The translations under genes and the position numbers were made by a program. From Marilutibacter penaei (GTDB lineage: Bacteria; Pseudomonadota; Gammaproteobacteria; Xanthomonadales; Xanthomonadaceae): a stretch of 64,000 bases of DNA. The first letter of the stretch is position 1; each line of letters starts with the position of its first letter. Shown here in pieces: positions 39,309 through 49,116 of the stretch. The stretch is from NCBI RefSeq assembly GCF_014145395.1, contig NZ_JACHTE010000004.1, positions 1-64,000 of the forward strand, read 5' to 3'. Below the pieces are notes generated by a model that searched no databases, had not been told where the DNA came from, and saw only the letters and a list, made by a program, of their open reading frames with translations.

Positions 39309-40168
39309 GCGTGCAGGCACCGCCTCCGGACCAGGTGGATGCCGACGTCGCCAACGCGCTCGCCGAAGACATCGGCAGTGGCGACGTCACCGCCGCGCTG
39401 TTGCCCGATGGCCCGGACACCGCCTACCTGCTGTGCAAGCAGGACGCCGTGGTGTGCGGCCGCCCCTGGTTCGATGCCTGCCATCGCGCGCTGGATCCCG
39501 ACGTCCGCATCGATTGGCGGGTGGAGGAAGGCGACGCCGTGGCCGCCGGCACGGTGCTGGCCACGCTCTCGGGCCGCATCCGCGCCCTGGTGACGGCCGA
39601 ACGGGCGTCGTTGAACTTCATGCAGACCCTGAGCGGGACGGCCACCACCACCGCACGCCATGTCGCCGCGGTGGCCGGCACCGGAACCCGCATCCTCGAC
39701 ACCCGCAAGACCCTGCCCGGCCTGCGCCTGGCGCAGAAATACGCGGTGCGCGTGGGGGGCGGCGACAACCATCGCATGGGCCTGTACGACCAGCTCATGC
39801 TGAAGGAGAACCACGTCCGCGCCGCCGGTTCGCTGACGCTGGCCATCCGGGCGGCCCGCGATACCCACCCGACCCTGCCGCTGATCGTCGAAGTGGAAAC
39901 CCTCGAGCAGCTTCGCGAGGCCCTGTCTGAAGGCTGCGAGCGCATCCTCATCGACGACTTCACCGCGGCGATGCGCAGGGAAGCCGTATCGATTGCGCGC
40001 GCATCGCCGTTCGATGGCCGGATTCCCCTGGAGGTATCCGGGGGCGTCGACCTGGAGGGCCTGCGCGCCATCGCGGAGGATGGCGTCGACTGCATCTCCA
40101 TCGGCGGATTGACCAAGCATGTCCAGGCCATCGACCTGTCGATGAAACTCGGCCCGCCGCCGGCCTGA
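39305..40168 (+). CDS. nadC: Nicotinate-nucleotide pyrophosphorylase (carboxylating)
   Basis: A 287-residue quinolinate phosphoribosyltransferase of de novo NAD synthesis. Family segments are ALAEDIGSGDVTAALLP, the TARHVAAVAGTGTRILDTRKTLPGLR substrate loop, VGGGDNHRMGLYDQLMLKENH, and EVSGGVDLEGLRAIAEDGVDCISIG near the C-terminus. It is coupled to the Trm112-like gene and followed 21 bp later by the DUF3301 gene. Confidence 0.98.
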   Translation: MSVQAPPPDQVDADVANALAEDIGSGDVTAALLPDGPDTAYLLCKQDAVVCGRPWFDACHRALDPDVRIDWRVEEGDAVAAGTVLATLSGRIRALVTAERASLNFMQTLSGTATTTARHVAAVAGTGTRILDTRKTLPGLRLAQKYAVRVGGGDNHRMGLYDQLMLKENHVRAAGSLTLAIRAARDTHPTLPLIVEVETLEQLREALSEGCERILIDDFTAAMRREAVSIARASPFDGRIPLEVSGGVDLEGLRAIAEDGVDCISIGGLTKHVQAIDLSMKLGPPPA

Positions 40169-40189
40169 CCCACGCCAAGGCCCCGTCCC

Positions 40190-40504
40190 ATGCCCACCGC
40201 GATCGCACTGATGCTGCTCGGCGCCCTCGGGTACGCCTGGTGGAATTCGGCCCGTGCCGCCGCCGAGCGCGCCGGTCAACTGGGCCGGGACGCCTGCAGG
40301 CGCGCTGGCGTGCAATGGCTGGACCAGAGCGTCCACGCCGCCGGGATGCGCCTGTGCCGGCACGACGACGGTCGACTCGGGCTGGAGCGCACGTTCCGCT
40401 TCGAGTATTCGATCGACGGGGAAGACCGCTACTTTGGCCGGATGACCTTGCGGGGGGACCGGCTGGTCATGTTCAGCGGACCGCCGCTGCCGCCCGCGAC
40501 CTGA
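40190..40504 (+). CDS. DUF3301 family membrane-anchored protein
   Basis: A 104-residue protein with one N-terminal hydrophobic segment (about residues 3-18), then a short alpha/beta domain with RTFRFEYSIDGEDRYFGRMTLRGDRLVMF, characteristic of DUF3301. Two cysteines (CRRAGVQWLDQ and RLCRHDDG) sit in the soluble part. The function is unknown. It is convergent with sspB. Confidence 0.82.
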   Translation: MPTAIALMLLGALGYAWWNSARAAAERAGQLGRDACRRAGVQWLDQSVHAAGMRLCRHDDGRLGLERTFRFEYSIDGEDRYFGRMTLRGDRLVMFSGPPLPPAT

Positions 40505-40522
40505 ATCCCACCGCCGTCCGCG

Positions 40523-41035
40523 CTACTTCACGACGCGCAGGTGCCCGGTGCGACGCGGGCCCGGGGCGCCGGGGCCATCGTCGTCTCCGTCGCCGTCATC
40601 CTCTCGACGCTCGGCATCGCCCGGCACTGCACTGAGGGTAGGCGGGGCCGACGCATCGGCCCCCTCCGGGTCCGCGCCGGGCCGTCCGCCCGGAGCCGAG
40701 CCGCCCACGTCCTCGGGCAGCGCCATGCCCTGCCCGGTTTCGCGTGCATAGATGGCAAGCACGGCCGAGACCGGCACGACGACCGACTGGCTGACACCGC
40801 CGAAGCGCGCATCGAACATGATCGCATCGTTGCCCATTTCCAGATGGGAGACCGCCCGCTGCGCCACGTTGAGGACCACCCGGCCATCGTCCACTGCGTG
40901 CGAGGGCACCTTGACCCCGGCGTGCGTGGCATCCACCAGCAGATGGGGCGTCATGTCGTTGTCCGCGATCCACTCATAGAGCGCCCGCAGGAGGTAGGGG
41001 CGGTGACTGCTCATGGGGGGACTGGATTCACTCAT
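40523..41035 (-). CDS. sspB: ClpXP specificity-enhancing factor SspB
   Basis: A 170-residue adaptor that binds ssrA-tagged proteins and delivers them to ClpXP. The folded domain covers about 8-110 (SSHRPYLLRALYEWIADNDMTPHLLVDA, FGGVSQSVVVPVSAVLAIYARETGQGM). The disordered Asp/Gly/Pro-rich tail ends in the ClpX-binding module RTGHLRVVK. The start is uncertain between ATGs at 41035 and 41014. It lies downstream of sspA, as in E. coli. Confidence 0.95.
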   Translation of the reverse strand: MSESSPPMSSHRPYLLRALYEWIADNDMTPHLLVDATHAGVKVPSHAVDDGRVVLNVAQRAVSHLEMGNDAIMFDARFGGVSQSVVVPVSAVLAIYARETGQGMALPEDVGGSAPGGRPGADPEGADASAPPTLSAVPGDAERREDDGDGDDDGPGAPGPRRTGHLRVVK

Positions 41036-41197
41036 TGCCAACGACTTCGCATGCTGCATCAGCCGCCTACTTTGGAGCCCGCACGCGGATCTGTCGAGCC
41101 TCGCGCGCCCTGTGCCGCCGGGCAGCGGGCCCCGCGACCCGGGCGTGCCGCCCGCTCAGTCGTCGCGGGCGCGGGCCGGGCCACGTGGCAGTGGGAT

Positions 41198-41836
41198 TCA
41201 GACCGGCAGTTCGTTCAGCTTGCGCTCGTCTTCGGTGAGGCTTCGCGCGAACCCGGCGCTGCGGAAGATCCGGCTGCCGTAGTCCTCGATCGCCTTGCCA
41301 TCCTTGGGCAACGCCACGCCCAGCGCGGGCAGGCGCCAGATGATCGGGGCCATGGCGCAGTCGGCCAGGCTCATTTCCGGGTTCAGGAAGAACTTGCCGG
41401 CCTTGAACAGCGGCACCGACGCCGTCAGCAGTTCCTTCAGGCGCTTCCGCCCGGCATCGGCCTGCGCCTTGTTGCCCAGCTGGATGGCCTGCACCTGGGG
41501 CACCCAGTCGTGCTCCAGCCGCAGCATGGCCAGGCGCAGGCGGGCGCGGGACAACGGATCCACCGGCATCAGCGGCGGGTGCGGGTAGCGTTCGTCGAGG
41601 TATTCGCTGACCACGCTGGCGGCGTACAGCACCAGCTCGCGCTCGACCAGGGTCGGCACGGAGTGGTACGGATTCAGGTCGATCAGGTCCTCGGGAGGAT
41701 TCTGCGGATCCACCGGGATCAGGTCGTAGCTCACGCCCTTGGCCGCGAGCACCAGGCGCACCCGGTGGCAGAGCACGCAATCGGTCGAGGAAAACAGTGT
41801 CAGGGCATTACGCATACGGGGACTTGCCGCCATCAT
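41198..41836 (-). CDS. sspA: Stringent starvation protein A
   Basis: A 212-residue GST-fold RNA-polymerase-associated protein. The thioredoxin-like N-terminus has LFSSTDCVLCHRVRLVLAAKG, followed by the ESVVSEYLDERYPHPPLMP-type region (here AASVVSEYLDE) and the C-terminal helical domain. AGGAGAGG precedes the tandem ATG ATG; I chose the first. It is the first gene of sspAB. The 163-bp gap upstream (41837-41999) shows only GC-rich hairpins. Confidence 0.95.
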   Translation of the reverse strand: MMAASPRMRNALTLFSSTDCVLCHRVRLVLAAKGVSYDLIPVDPQNPPEDLIDLNPYHSVPTLVERELVLYAASVVSEYLDERYPHPPLMPVDPLSRARLRLAMLRLEHDWVPQVQAIQLGNKAQADAGRKRLKELLTASVPLFKAGKFFLNPEMSLADCAMAPIIWRLPALGVALPKDGKAIEDYGSRIFRSAGFARSLTEDERKLNELPV

Positions 41837-41999
41837 CGACCTCTCCTGGGACGGAGGCGCGAGCGCTCCCGTCGTCAAGACGCCGCCCACCCCTTGTGGA
41901 CGGTCGCCACGGTCCCGAGACTGCCTGTCAGCAGCGTGCCCGTAAAGCCCCGGGGCCCCGGCGCCCCGCGCGGAGCGGAGCGGACCGGGCGTCCCGGCG

Positions 42000-42728
42000 T
42001 CAGTGCACGTCGCGCCAGTATTCCTTCTTGAGCAACCAGGCCAGGAAGGTGAAGACGGACAGGAACAGGATCACCCACACGCCCAGGCTCTGGCGCTTCA
42101 GGGCGGCCGGCTCGCCGGCGTACTCGAGGAAGGCGGTGATGTCACGCACCGCCTGGTTGAAACCGGACGCATCCAGCTCGCCGGGCTGGGTGACCTTCAG
42201 CCCCGTGACGTGGCGCTCGCCTGCCGCGTCGGGCTCGCCGTACTCGGCGTGCTGCAGGCCCTGAAGCTCCCACAGGGGATTCGGCATCGACGCGTTGGGG
42301 AACAGCGTGTTGTTCCAGCCCAGCGGCCGCGATTCGTCCAGGTAGAAGGACTTCAGGTAGGTATAGATCCAGTCCGGACCGCGCGAGCGCGCGATCAGGC
42401 TCAGGTCCGGCGGCATCTTGCCGAACCACGCATTGGCATGCTCGGCGGTCATCGCCACCTGGATCTGTTCGCCGAACTTGGCGCCGGTGAAGTTGAGGTT
42501 GTTCATCACCTCCTCTTCGGTCAGGCCCAGGTCCTCGGCCATGCGCGAGTAACGCAGGTATTTCAGCGAGTGGCAGCCCGAGCAGTAGTTCATGTAGAGC
42601 TGTGCGCCGCGCTGCAGCGAGGCCTGGTCACCGAGGTCGGTGCCCGCCTGCTCGGTGTTGCCGCCACCCGCGGCAAGTGCGGTGGCCGACACCAGCAGGC
42701 CGGCGACGAAAATGGCGAACTTCTTCAT
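42000..42728 (-). CDS. petC: Ubiquinol-cytochrome c reductase, cytochrome c1
   Basis: A 242-residue cytochrome c1 of the bc1 complex. From MKKF a normal signal peptide is cleaved after ALA (about residue 19). Heme c is attached at C49-S-G-C52-H53, the axial-Met region is in the MPPDLSLIARSRG part, and a C-terminal anchor helix LGVWVILFLSVFTFLAWLL precedes KKEYW. An upstream ATG at 42779 overlaps the petB stop by 8 bp and would add 17 residues; it is possible but spoils the signal peptide. It passes electrons from the Rieske protein to soluble cytochrome c. Confidence 0.95.
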   Translation of the reverse strand: MKKFAIFVAGLLVSATALAAGGGNTEQAGTDLGDQASLQRGAQLYMNYCSGCHSLKYLRYSRMAEDLGLTEEEVMNNLNFTGAKFGEQIQVAMTAEHANAWFGKMPPDLSLIARSRGPDWIYTYLKSFYLDESRPLGWNNTLFPNASMPNPLWELQGLQHAEYGEPDAAGERHVTGLKVTQPGELDASGFNQAVRDITAFLEYAGEPAALKRQSLGVWVILFLSVFTFLAWLLKKEYWRDVH

Positions 42729-42771
42729 GGGCTTGGCGGTCCGGGCGATTCGGTCGTTGGCGGTGATGAGG

Positions 42772-44031
42772 TCAGTCATGCATCGTCACCCGTTCCGGCA
42801 CCGGCTTGGTCCGGTCCAGCTTGGTCCAAAGCGGCATGGTGATGAAGAACGCGAAGTAGAAGAAGGTCAGGATGCGGCCGACGATGGTCTCGACCGGATC
42901 GGTGCCCGGGCCCGCGCCGATCTTGCCCAGCCACAGGAAGCTGAACGCAAAGGCCAGCAGCATCACCCAGGAGAACACCCCGCGGTAGCGATAGGACCTG
43001 ACCTTCGCCTTGTCGAGCCACGGCACCAGGAACAGGATGGCGATCGCCGCGAACATCACGATCACACCGCCCAGCTTGTCCGGCACGACGCGCAACATGG
43101 CGTAGTACGGGGTGTAGTACCAGACCGGCTTGATGTGCTCCGGGGTCACCAGGCGGTTGGCCTCGACGAAGTTGTCGTGCTCGAGGAACCAGCCACCGAA
43201 CGCCGGTGCGAAGAAGATGATGAAGGCGGCGATGATCAGGAAGAAGCCGACGCCGAACAGGTCCTTGACCGTGTAGTACGGGTGGAAGGGAATGCCGTCC
43301 TTCGGCTTGTTCGCGTCCCAGCGATTGCCCTTCGGGCCCTTCTTGATGTCGACGCCGTCCGGGTTGTTGGAACCCACCTCGTGCAGCGCGCCCAGGTGCA
43401 GCACGACCAGCAGCAGCAGGACCAGGGGCAGCGCGATCACGTGCAGCGCGAAGAAGCGGTTGAGGGTGGCATCGCCGGGCAGGTAGTCGCCCATGATCCA
43501 CTCGACCAGACCGCCGCCGATCACCGGGATCGCGCCGAACAGCGAGATGATCACCTTGGCGCCCCAGAACGACATCTGGCCCCAGGGCAGCACGTAGCCC
43601 ATGAAGGCCTCGGCCATCAGCACCAGGTAGATCAACATGCCCAGGATCCACACCAGTTCGCGGGGCTTCTGGTACGAGCCGTACATCAGGCCGCGGAACA
43701 TGTGCAGGTAGACGACGATGAAGAACAGCGACGCGCCGGTGGAGTGCATGTAGCGGATCAGCCAGCCCCACTCGACGTCGCGCATGATGTACTCGACCGA
43801 CGAGAACGCCTCGGCCGCGGACGGCTTGAAGTGCATCGTCAGGAAGATGCCGGTCAGGATCTGGTTGACCAGCACCAGCATCGCGAGCGAACCGAAGTAG
43901 TACCAGAGGTTGAAGTTCTTCGGCGCGTAGTACTCGGTCATGTGCTTGCGGTACATCGGCATCATGCCGGGCGCACGCGCGTTGACCCAGTCCATCACGT
44001 TATTGGCGGTACGGGTGATGATGTTCGACAT
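42772..44031 (-). CDS. petB: Ubiquinol-cytochrome c reductase, cytochrome b
   Basis: A 419-residue cytochrome b with eight to nine membrane helices and paired heme-ligand histidines in helices B and D (for example MRDVEWGWLIRYMHSTGASLFF and LNRFFALHVIALPLVLLLLVVLHL). The Qo motif region WGQMSFWGAKVI and the PEH motif TPEHIKPVWYYTPYYAMLR are present. It lies 3 bp after petA. Confidence 0.98.
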   Translation of the reverse strand: MSNIITRTANNVMDWVNARAPGMMPMYRKHMTEYYAPKNFNLWYYFGSLAMLVLVNQILTGIFLTMHFKPSAAEAFSSVEYIMRDVEWGWLIRYMHSTGASLFFIVVYLHMFRGLMYGSYQKPRELVWILGMLIYLVLMAEAFMGYVLPWGQMSFWGAKVIISLFGAIPVIGGGLVEWIMGDYLPGDATLNRFFALHVIALPLVLLLLVVLHLGALHEVGSNNPDGVDIKKGPKGNRWDANKPKDGIPFHPYYTVKDLFGVGFFLIIAAFIIFFAPAFGGWFLEHDNFVEANRLVTPEHIKPVWYYTPYYAMLRVVPDKLGGVIVMFAAIAILFLVPWLDKAKVRSYRYRGVFSWVMLLAFAFSFLWLGKIGAGPGTDPVETIVGRILTFFYFAFFITMPLWTKLDRTKPVPERVTMHD

Positions 44032-44034
44032 GGC

Positions 44035-44682
44035 TTACGCGGCCCCCGCGCTGTTGGTCTGCGTGGGATCGACGCCGATCACGATGGTGGTGTCGTCGGC
44101 GTAGTGGTGCGGCGGCACGACCAGGTTGGTCGGTGCCGGCACGCCCTCGAACACACGCCCGGCCATGTCGAAGCGCGACTTGTGGCAGGGGCAGAAGTAG
44201 CCGCCCTTCCACTCGGGATCGAACGGCTCGGGGCGGATCTCCGCCTTCATCTCCGGCGAGCAGCCGAGGTGGGTACACAGGCCGACCAGCACCGAGACAT
44301 CCGGCTTGATCGAGCGCAGCTCGGGGCTGGCCTCTGCGATGTAGGCCGGCTGCTGCTCCGGATTCTCGGAGCGCGGGTCGCGCAGGTGGCCGTCAAGGGT
44401 CGGCAGGGCGTCCAGGACGGCCTTGGAACGCTTGACGATCCAGATCGGCTGGCCGCGCCACTCCAGCACCAGGCGTTCGCCTTCCTGCAGGGCGCTGATG
44501 TCCGCGGTCACCGGCGCGCCAGCGAGCTTGGCCCGCGCGCTGGGGTTCCAGGACTTGATGAACGGCACGGCCGCGGCCGCGACGCCGGCAGCGCCAACGA
44601 CGGCGGTGGTCGCCGTCAGGAACCGTCGACGCCCCGCGTTGACGGGCTCATGAATAGGATCGTTGACCCCTTGGTTGGCCAT
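44035..44682 (-). CDS. petA: Ubiquinol-cytochrome c reductase, Rieske iron-sulfur subunit
   Basis: A 215-residue Rieske protein. A twin-arginine signal/anchor RRRFLT is at 18-23, followed by the hydrophobic helix. The [2Fe-2S] ligands are C136/H138 (CTHLGC) and C164/H167 (CPCHKS), with C141/C166 positioned for the disulfide. It is the first gene of petABC. Confidence 0.98.
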   Translation of the reverse strand: MANQGVNDPIHEPVNAGRRRFLTATTAVVGAAGVAAAAVPFIKSWNPSARAKLAGAPVTADISALQEGERLVLEWRGQPIWIVKRSKAVLDALPTLDGHLRDPRSENPEQQPAYIAEASPELRSIKPDVSVLVGLCTHLGCSPEMKAEIRPEPFDPEWKGGYFCPCHKSRFDMAGRVFEGVPAPTNLVVPPHHYADDTTIVIGVDPTQTNSAGAA

Positions 44683-44763
44683 CCGGCACTCCGCAACTCT
44701 TGAATATCGAAGTTCACCGCGAGCCGGCCACTGGCGACTGCTCGCGGCTTATAAAGACGGGAA

Positions 44764-44793
44764 AGTGTACCGGATGGCTTAACGAACAGACAA
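44764..44793 (-). promoter_or_regulatory. Putative petABC promoter
   Basis: TTGTCT (44788-44793) and TACACT (44764-44769) on the minus strand, 18-bp spacer, about 80 bp before the petA ATG. Confidence 0.45.
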
Positions 44794-44857
44794 TCCGCAC
44801 GCGTCGACCCGGTCAGGAAACGGGTCCGGTCGTCGAGCGGGCCGCGCCACGGGGGGC

Positions 44858-45796
44858 TCAGCGCTGGACGACCGCGCTCCGGTAGCGTTCGGCGAGCACG
44901 CCGACCCGCTGGACGTACCGTTGCGTCTCACGGTACGGCGGGACGCCGTTGTACTTGTCGACCGCCCCCTCGCCCGCGTTGTAGCCGGCCGCTGCCAGCG
45001 TCAGGTCGCCGTTGAAGCGCTTCAGCAGCCAGGCCAGGTACTGCACGCCACCCTCGATGTTTTGGCTGGCATCGAACGGATTCTCCACGCCGAACCGCCG
45101 CGCGGTGGCCGGGATGAGCTGCATCAGGCCCTGGGCCCCCGCATGCGAAAGCGCATTGGGATTGAAGGCCGACTCGGCATGGATGACCGCACGTACGATG
45201 GCCTCGTCGACGCCGTGGCGCCGGGCGGCAGCGGCGATCTCGTTGCTGTACGCCGCCGTGTTCAGCCTGACCGCGCCGAAGTTCACGCCGCTCGCTTCGC
45301 CACAGGCGTAGCAGGTCTCGATGAAGCTGTAGTTGATCGTCCGCACCGCACCCGCGTTCGCCACGCCCGACGGGCGGCGGCTGGTGTAGTGGCGGACGCC
45401 GTCCTTGATGTAGGAGTACACCTGCCCGGATACCGTCCGCGAACCCGGGGCACCCTGGCGCACGCTCTGGATGGGGGCGGCATTGGTCATCGAGGGGCCA
45501 TCCGCGGCCTGGACGCTGCCGCTGGCGGGCGACCCGGCCACTGGATTGGCGGGTGTGGCGGCCCCCACCGTGGCCGGCCGGGAAGGCTGCGGCAAGGCGG
45601 CGGCGGTCGTCGGCTGGGACGGCGCACTGCGCCCCCCGCTGTAGCTTGTCACCGCGGTGCAGCGCGCGCCCGCGACGCGCTTGCTGACGTAACTGGGCAC
45701 CCCGTCGGCGCCTTCGCAACGGTAAATCGTGCCCGCCGCCGCCGGTGCGGCCGCGAACAGACACATGATCCCCAACAGCGTGAAGGCCCCCTTCAT
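44858..45796 (-). CDS. Lytic transglycosylase (SLT domain), exported
   Basis: A 312-residue exported muramidase-type enzyme. A signal peptide (MKGAFTLLGIMCLFAAAPAAA) is followed by a cysteine-containing DUF4124-like segment (TIYRCEGADGVPSYVS). A Pro/Ala linker and the SLT domain (about 195-305) follow. The catalytic Glu is in IHAESAFNPNALS, with GAQGLMQLIPATARRFGV and NIEGGVQYLAWLLKRFNGDLTLAAAGYNAG. It cleaves peptidoglycan to 1,6-anhydro-muropeptides. A GTG start 15 bp upstream is possible. It is divergent from miaB. Confidence 0.92.
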   Translation of the reverse strand: MKGAFTLLGIMCLFAAAPAAAGTIYRCEGADGVPSYVSKRVAGARCTAVTSYSGGRSAPSQPTTAAALPQPSRPATVGAATPANPVAGSPASGSVQAADGPSMTNAAPIQSVRQGAPGSRTVSGQVYSYIKDGVRHYTSRRPSGVANAGAVRTINYSFIETCYACGEASGVNFGAVRLNTAAYSNEIAAAARRHGVDEAIVRAVIHAESAFNPNALSHAGAQGLMQLIPATARRFGVENPFDASQNIEGGVQYLAWLLKRFNGDLTLAAAGYNAGEGAVDKYNGVPPYRETQRYVQRVGVLAERYRSAVVQR

Positions 45797-45948
45797 AAGC
45801 GCGAGTGTCACTCCATTCGACCTGAATTGCCACCTTCCAACCCGTGAAAACGCGACCGGGTCGGTGTTCCGGCCGCTACAATACGCAATCAGACGCCCTT
45901 TGCAGTGCTCACCGGCACGGATTAACCGCCGCTTCCCCGGGACGACCC

Positions 45949-47379
45949 ATGACCCAGTTCCACGCCTTGCCGACCGCCGGGTCGGCCGCGCCCGCCCCTG
46001 CCAGCCATCGCCAGCCGGGGGGCGCTTCCGCGCCGAAGCTCTACATCCAGACCCACGGCTGCCAGATGAACGAGTACGACTCGGCCAAGATGGCCGACGT
46101 GCTGGCCGCGTCCGACGGGTTCGAGCTGACGACGAATGCCGAAGAGGCGGACGTCATCCTGGTGAACACCTGTTCGATCCGTGAGAAAGCCCAGGAAAAG
46201 GTCTTCAGCCAACTGGGCCGCTGGCGGACGCTGAAGAGCGGCGACCGGCCGGTCCTGATCGGCGTGGGCGGCTGCGTGGCCAGCCAGGAGGGCGAGGCGA
46301 TCATCAAGCGCGCGCCGTTCGTCGACCTGGTCTTCGGCCCTCAGACCCTGCACCGCCTGCCCGAGCTGATCCGCGCCCGCCGCGAGCAGGACCGCCCGCA
46401 GGTGGACATCAGTTTCCCCGAGATCGAGAAGTTCGACCGGCTGCCCGAACCACGCGCCGAGGGCCCGACCGCCTTCGTGTCGATCATGGAGGGCTGCTCC
46501 AAGTACTGCTCGTTCTGCGTGGTGCCCTACACGCGCGGCACCGAGATCAGCCGCCCGTTCGAGGATGTCCTCGTGGAAGTCGCGGACCTCGCTGCCCAGG
46601 GCGTCCGCGAGATCAACCTGCTGGGCCAGAACGTGAACGCTTACCGGGGTCCGTTCGGGGAGGGCGAGGATGCCGGTGTCGCGGACCTCGGCCTGCTGAT
46701 CCGGGCGATCGCCGAGATCGACGGCGTCGACCGCATCCGCTTCACCACCTCGCACCCGCTGGAGTTCAGCGACTCGCTGGTGGAGGCTTACCGCGACGTC
46801 CCACAGCTCGCCAACTACCTGCACTTGCCCGTCCAGGCCGGCTCCGACCGGGTGCTGGCGGCGATGAAGCGCGGCTACACCGCGCTCGAGTTCAAGCAGA
46901 AGATCCGCAAGCTGCGCGCGGTGCGGCCGGACATCTCGATCAGTTCCGACTTCATCGTGGGCTTCCCGGGCGAGACGGAAGCGGACTTCGAGAAGACGAT
47001 GAAGCTGATCGAGGACGTCGGCTTCGACCAGTCGTTCTCGTTCATCTATTCGCGTCGCCCGGGCACGCCGGCGGCCGACCTCGAGGACAGTGTGTCCAGC
47101 GAGGAAAAACACGCCCGCCTCTCGCGCCTGCAGGCGACGATCAACGCCAATGCGAAGCGGATTTCGGAGTCGATGGTCGGCAGCGTGCAGCGCGTGCTGG
47201 TGGAAGGACCTTCGCGGAAGGATCCGAACGAGCTGACCGGCAAGACGGAGAACATGCGGTCGGTGAACTTCCCGGCCGACCCGCGTTTGGTCGGTCGCTT
47301 CGTGGACGTGGTGATCACCGGCGCCCTGAGCAACTCCCTGCGCGGGCGGGTGCTGACACGCGACGACGCGCCGGCCTGA
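45949..47379 (+). CDS. miaB: tRNA-2-methylthio-N6-dimethylallyladenosine synthase
   Basis: A 476-residue radical-SAM methylthiotransferase modifying A37 of tRNAs. UPF0004 domain cysteines begin with C38 in [11 protein letters not shown]. The radical-SAM cluster motif C183-x3-C187-x2-C190 (CSKYCSFC) and the C-terminal TRAM domain are present. The start [11 protein letters not shown] was chosen over a 35-residue upstream extension. Confidence 0.98.
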   Translation: MTQFHALPTAGSAAPAPASHRQPGGASAPKLYIQTHGCQMNEYDSAKMADVLAASDGFELTTNAEEADVILVNTCSIREKAQEKVFSQLGRWRTLKSGDRPVLIGVGGCVASQEGEAIIKRAPFVDLVFGPQTLHRLPELIRARREQDRPQVDISFPEIEKFDRLPEPRAEGPTAFVSIMEGCSKYCSFCVVPYTRGTEISRPFEDVLVEVADLAAQGVREINLLGQNVNAYRGPFGEGEDAGVADLGLLIRAIAEIDGVDRIRFTTSHPLEFSDSLVEAYRDVPQLANYLHLPVQAGSDRVLAAMKRGYTALEFKQKIRKLRAVRPDISISSDFIVGFPGETEADFEKTMKLIEDVGFDQSFSFIYSRRPGTPAADLEDSVSSEEKHARLSRLQATINANAKRISESMVGSVQRVLVEGPSRKDPNELTGKTENMRSVNFPADPRLVGRFVDVVITGALSNSLRGRVLTRDDAPA

Positions 47380-47386
47380 CGAGGCG

Positions 47387-47401
47387 CCCCGGTCGCCGGG
47401 G
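47387..47401. terminator. Weak hairpin between convergent miaB and amidohydrolase
   Basis: CCCCGG-TCG-CCGGGG in the 42-bp gap between two convergent genes. No T-run is present on either side, so termination is uncertain. Confidence 0.3.
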
Positions 47402-47421
47402 CCCATCGCGTGGGATGCGCC

Positions 47422-49116
47422 TCACGGCCCCTGCGTCGGCCCCATGCCGCCTGCCTCGCCCCGGCGGTAGACGGGCCGCCCGTCGACATAGGTCGCCAGC
47501 ACGGTCAGGTTTCGCAGGCCCCCTGGCGCGACGTGTAGCGGATCTTCGGCGAATACCACGAAATCCGCGCGCTTGCCGACCGCCAGGCTGCCGACCTCGC
47601 TCTCGGCGAAGCCCGCGTAGGCCGCATCGAGGGTGAACCCCCTCAGGGCCTCGAACGCGGTGAGCTTTTCCTCCGGACGCCAGCCGCCGGCCGGAAGGCC
47701 CTCGGCATCGGTCCGCGTGGTGGCCGCATGCAGGCCCAGGCGCGGATCGACCGACTCGACCGGAAAATCCGAACCCAGCGCCAGGCGCGCGCCACTGTCG
47801 CGCAGCTGGCGCCAGGAATAGGCGCCGACGATCCGCTGGGGGCCAAGGCGATCTTCGGCCCACGGCATGTCGCTGGTGGCATGGGTGGGCTGCATCGAGG
47901 CGATGACCCCGAGGCCCGCAAGCCGCGGCAGGTCTTCCGGCGCCAGCACCTGCGCGTGCTCGATGCGCCAGCGATGGCCGTCGCCGGCGCGGCTGCCGAG
48001 GACGTCGTCGTAGGCCTCCAGCACCTCGTGGTTGCCACGATCCCCGATGGCATGGGTGGCGACCTGCACGCCGCAGTCGCGCGCCTTGCGAGCCACCGCG
48101 CGCAGCCCCTGCGGAGGCGTCACCATCAGCCCGCGATTTCCCGGATCGTCGCTGTAGTCGCGAATCAGTGCTGCGCCGCGGCTGCCGAGCGCACCGTCGG
48201 CGTAGACCTTCACCGTGCGCATGGCGAGGCGACCGGAAGGATGGCGGTACAGTCCATCGCGGCACAGCGCGTCCAGGGCGTCGCCGTCTCCCGCCGCCAT
48301 CGCGGTGATGCGCATCGGCAACGCATCGCGATCGGCGAGGCGCCGGTACCGTTGCAATCCGGCCAGGTCGACGCCGGCGTCGTGCACACCGGTCAAGCCA
48401 TGTTCCACGGCGGCCTGCATGCCCAGCTGCAGGGCGCGCTCGGCCGTGGCCTCGTCGACCGGGGGCCTTGCCTCCTCGACCAGCGATGCGGCGGCATCGA
48501 TGAATACGCCGGTCGGTCGGCCCGCCGCATCGCGCACGATCCGTCCGCCATCGGGTTGCCAGTCGCCGGACAGGTCGCGCTGCACGGCCTGCATCGCGAC
48601 GGTGTTCGCCCAGCCGGCGTGTCCATCGATGCGCTCCAGCCAGACCGCGCGGTCGGGAAACGCGGCATCGAGGTCGGCTGCGGTCGGGAACTGGCGGTCG
48701 GGCCAGTCGTTCTGGTCCCAGCCGCGACCGACCAGCCATGCGCCGTCCGGCAGATCGGCGGCGAACTCGCGAAGCCGGGCCAGCACGTCCTGCTTGTCGC
48801 GGGCGCCCACCAGGCTGGCCGTCAGCCGTGCCATGCCCAGCCCCGCCACGTGGCCATGGGCATCAATCAGGCCCGGGACCACGGTGGCCTCGCCGAAGTC
48901 GAGGTGCGCCGCGTCGGCGAACCGGGCCACCAGCGCCTCATGCGTGCCCGTGGCGAGGATGCGACCGTCCCCGTCGAATGCCAGCGCTTCGACATGGGGC
49001 GCCTCCTTGTCGATGGTGTGGATCGCACCCGCGCGAACCACCGTCACCTCTGCCGCCTGCACGGCAGGCATCGGCATCAACAGCATCACCCAGGCCATGA
49101 AACGACACACCGGCAT
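47422..49116 (-). CDS. YtcJ-like metal-dependent amidohydrolase, exported
   Basis: A 564-residue amidohydrolase_3 protein. A signal peptide (MPVCRFMAWVMLLMPMPAVQA) is present. Metal-binding elements are visible: DAHGHV (HxH), KVYADGALGSRGA (Lys), ATHAIGDRGNHEVL (His), IEHAQV (His) and GSDFPVE (Asp). The C-terminal beta-sandwich carries VGSLAVGKRADFVVFAEDP. The true substrate is not predictable. The family hydrolyses N-formimidoyl and other C-N bonds. It is convergent with miaB. Confidence 0.92.
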   Translation of the reverse strand: MPVCRFMAWVMLLMPMPAVQAAEVTVVRAGAIHTIDKEAPHVEALAFDGDGRILATGTHEALVARFADAAHLDFGEATVVPGLIDAHGHVAGLGMARLTASLVGARDKQDVLARLREFAADLPDGAWLVGRGWDQNDWPDRQFPTAADLDAAFPDRAVWLERIDGHAGWANTVAMQAVQRDLSGDWQPDGGRIVRDAAGRPTGVFIDAAASLVEEARPPVDEATAERALQLGMQAAVEHGLTGVHDAGVDLAGLQRYRRLADRDALPMRITAMAAGDGDALDALCRDGLYRHPSGRLAMRTVKVYADGALGSRGAALIRDYSDDPGNRGLMVTPPQGLRAVARKARDCGVQVATHAIGDRGNHEVLEAYDDVLGSRAGDGHRWRIEHAQVLAPEDLPRLAGLGVIASMQPTHATSDMPWAEDRLGPQRIVGAYSWRQLRDSGARLALGSDFPVESVDPRLGLHAATTRTDAEGLPAGGWRPEEKLTAFEALRGFTLDAAYAGFAESEVGSLAVGKRADFVVFAEDPLHVAPGGLRNLTVLATYVDGRPVYRRGEAGGMGPTQGP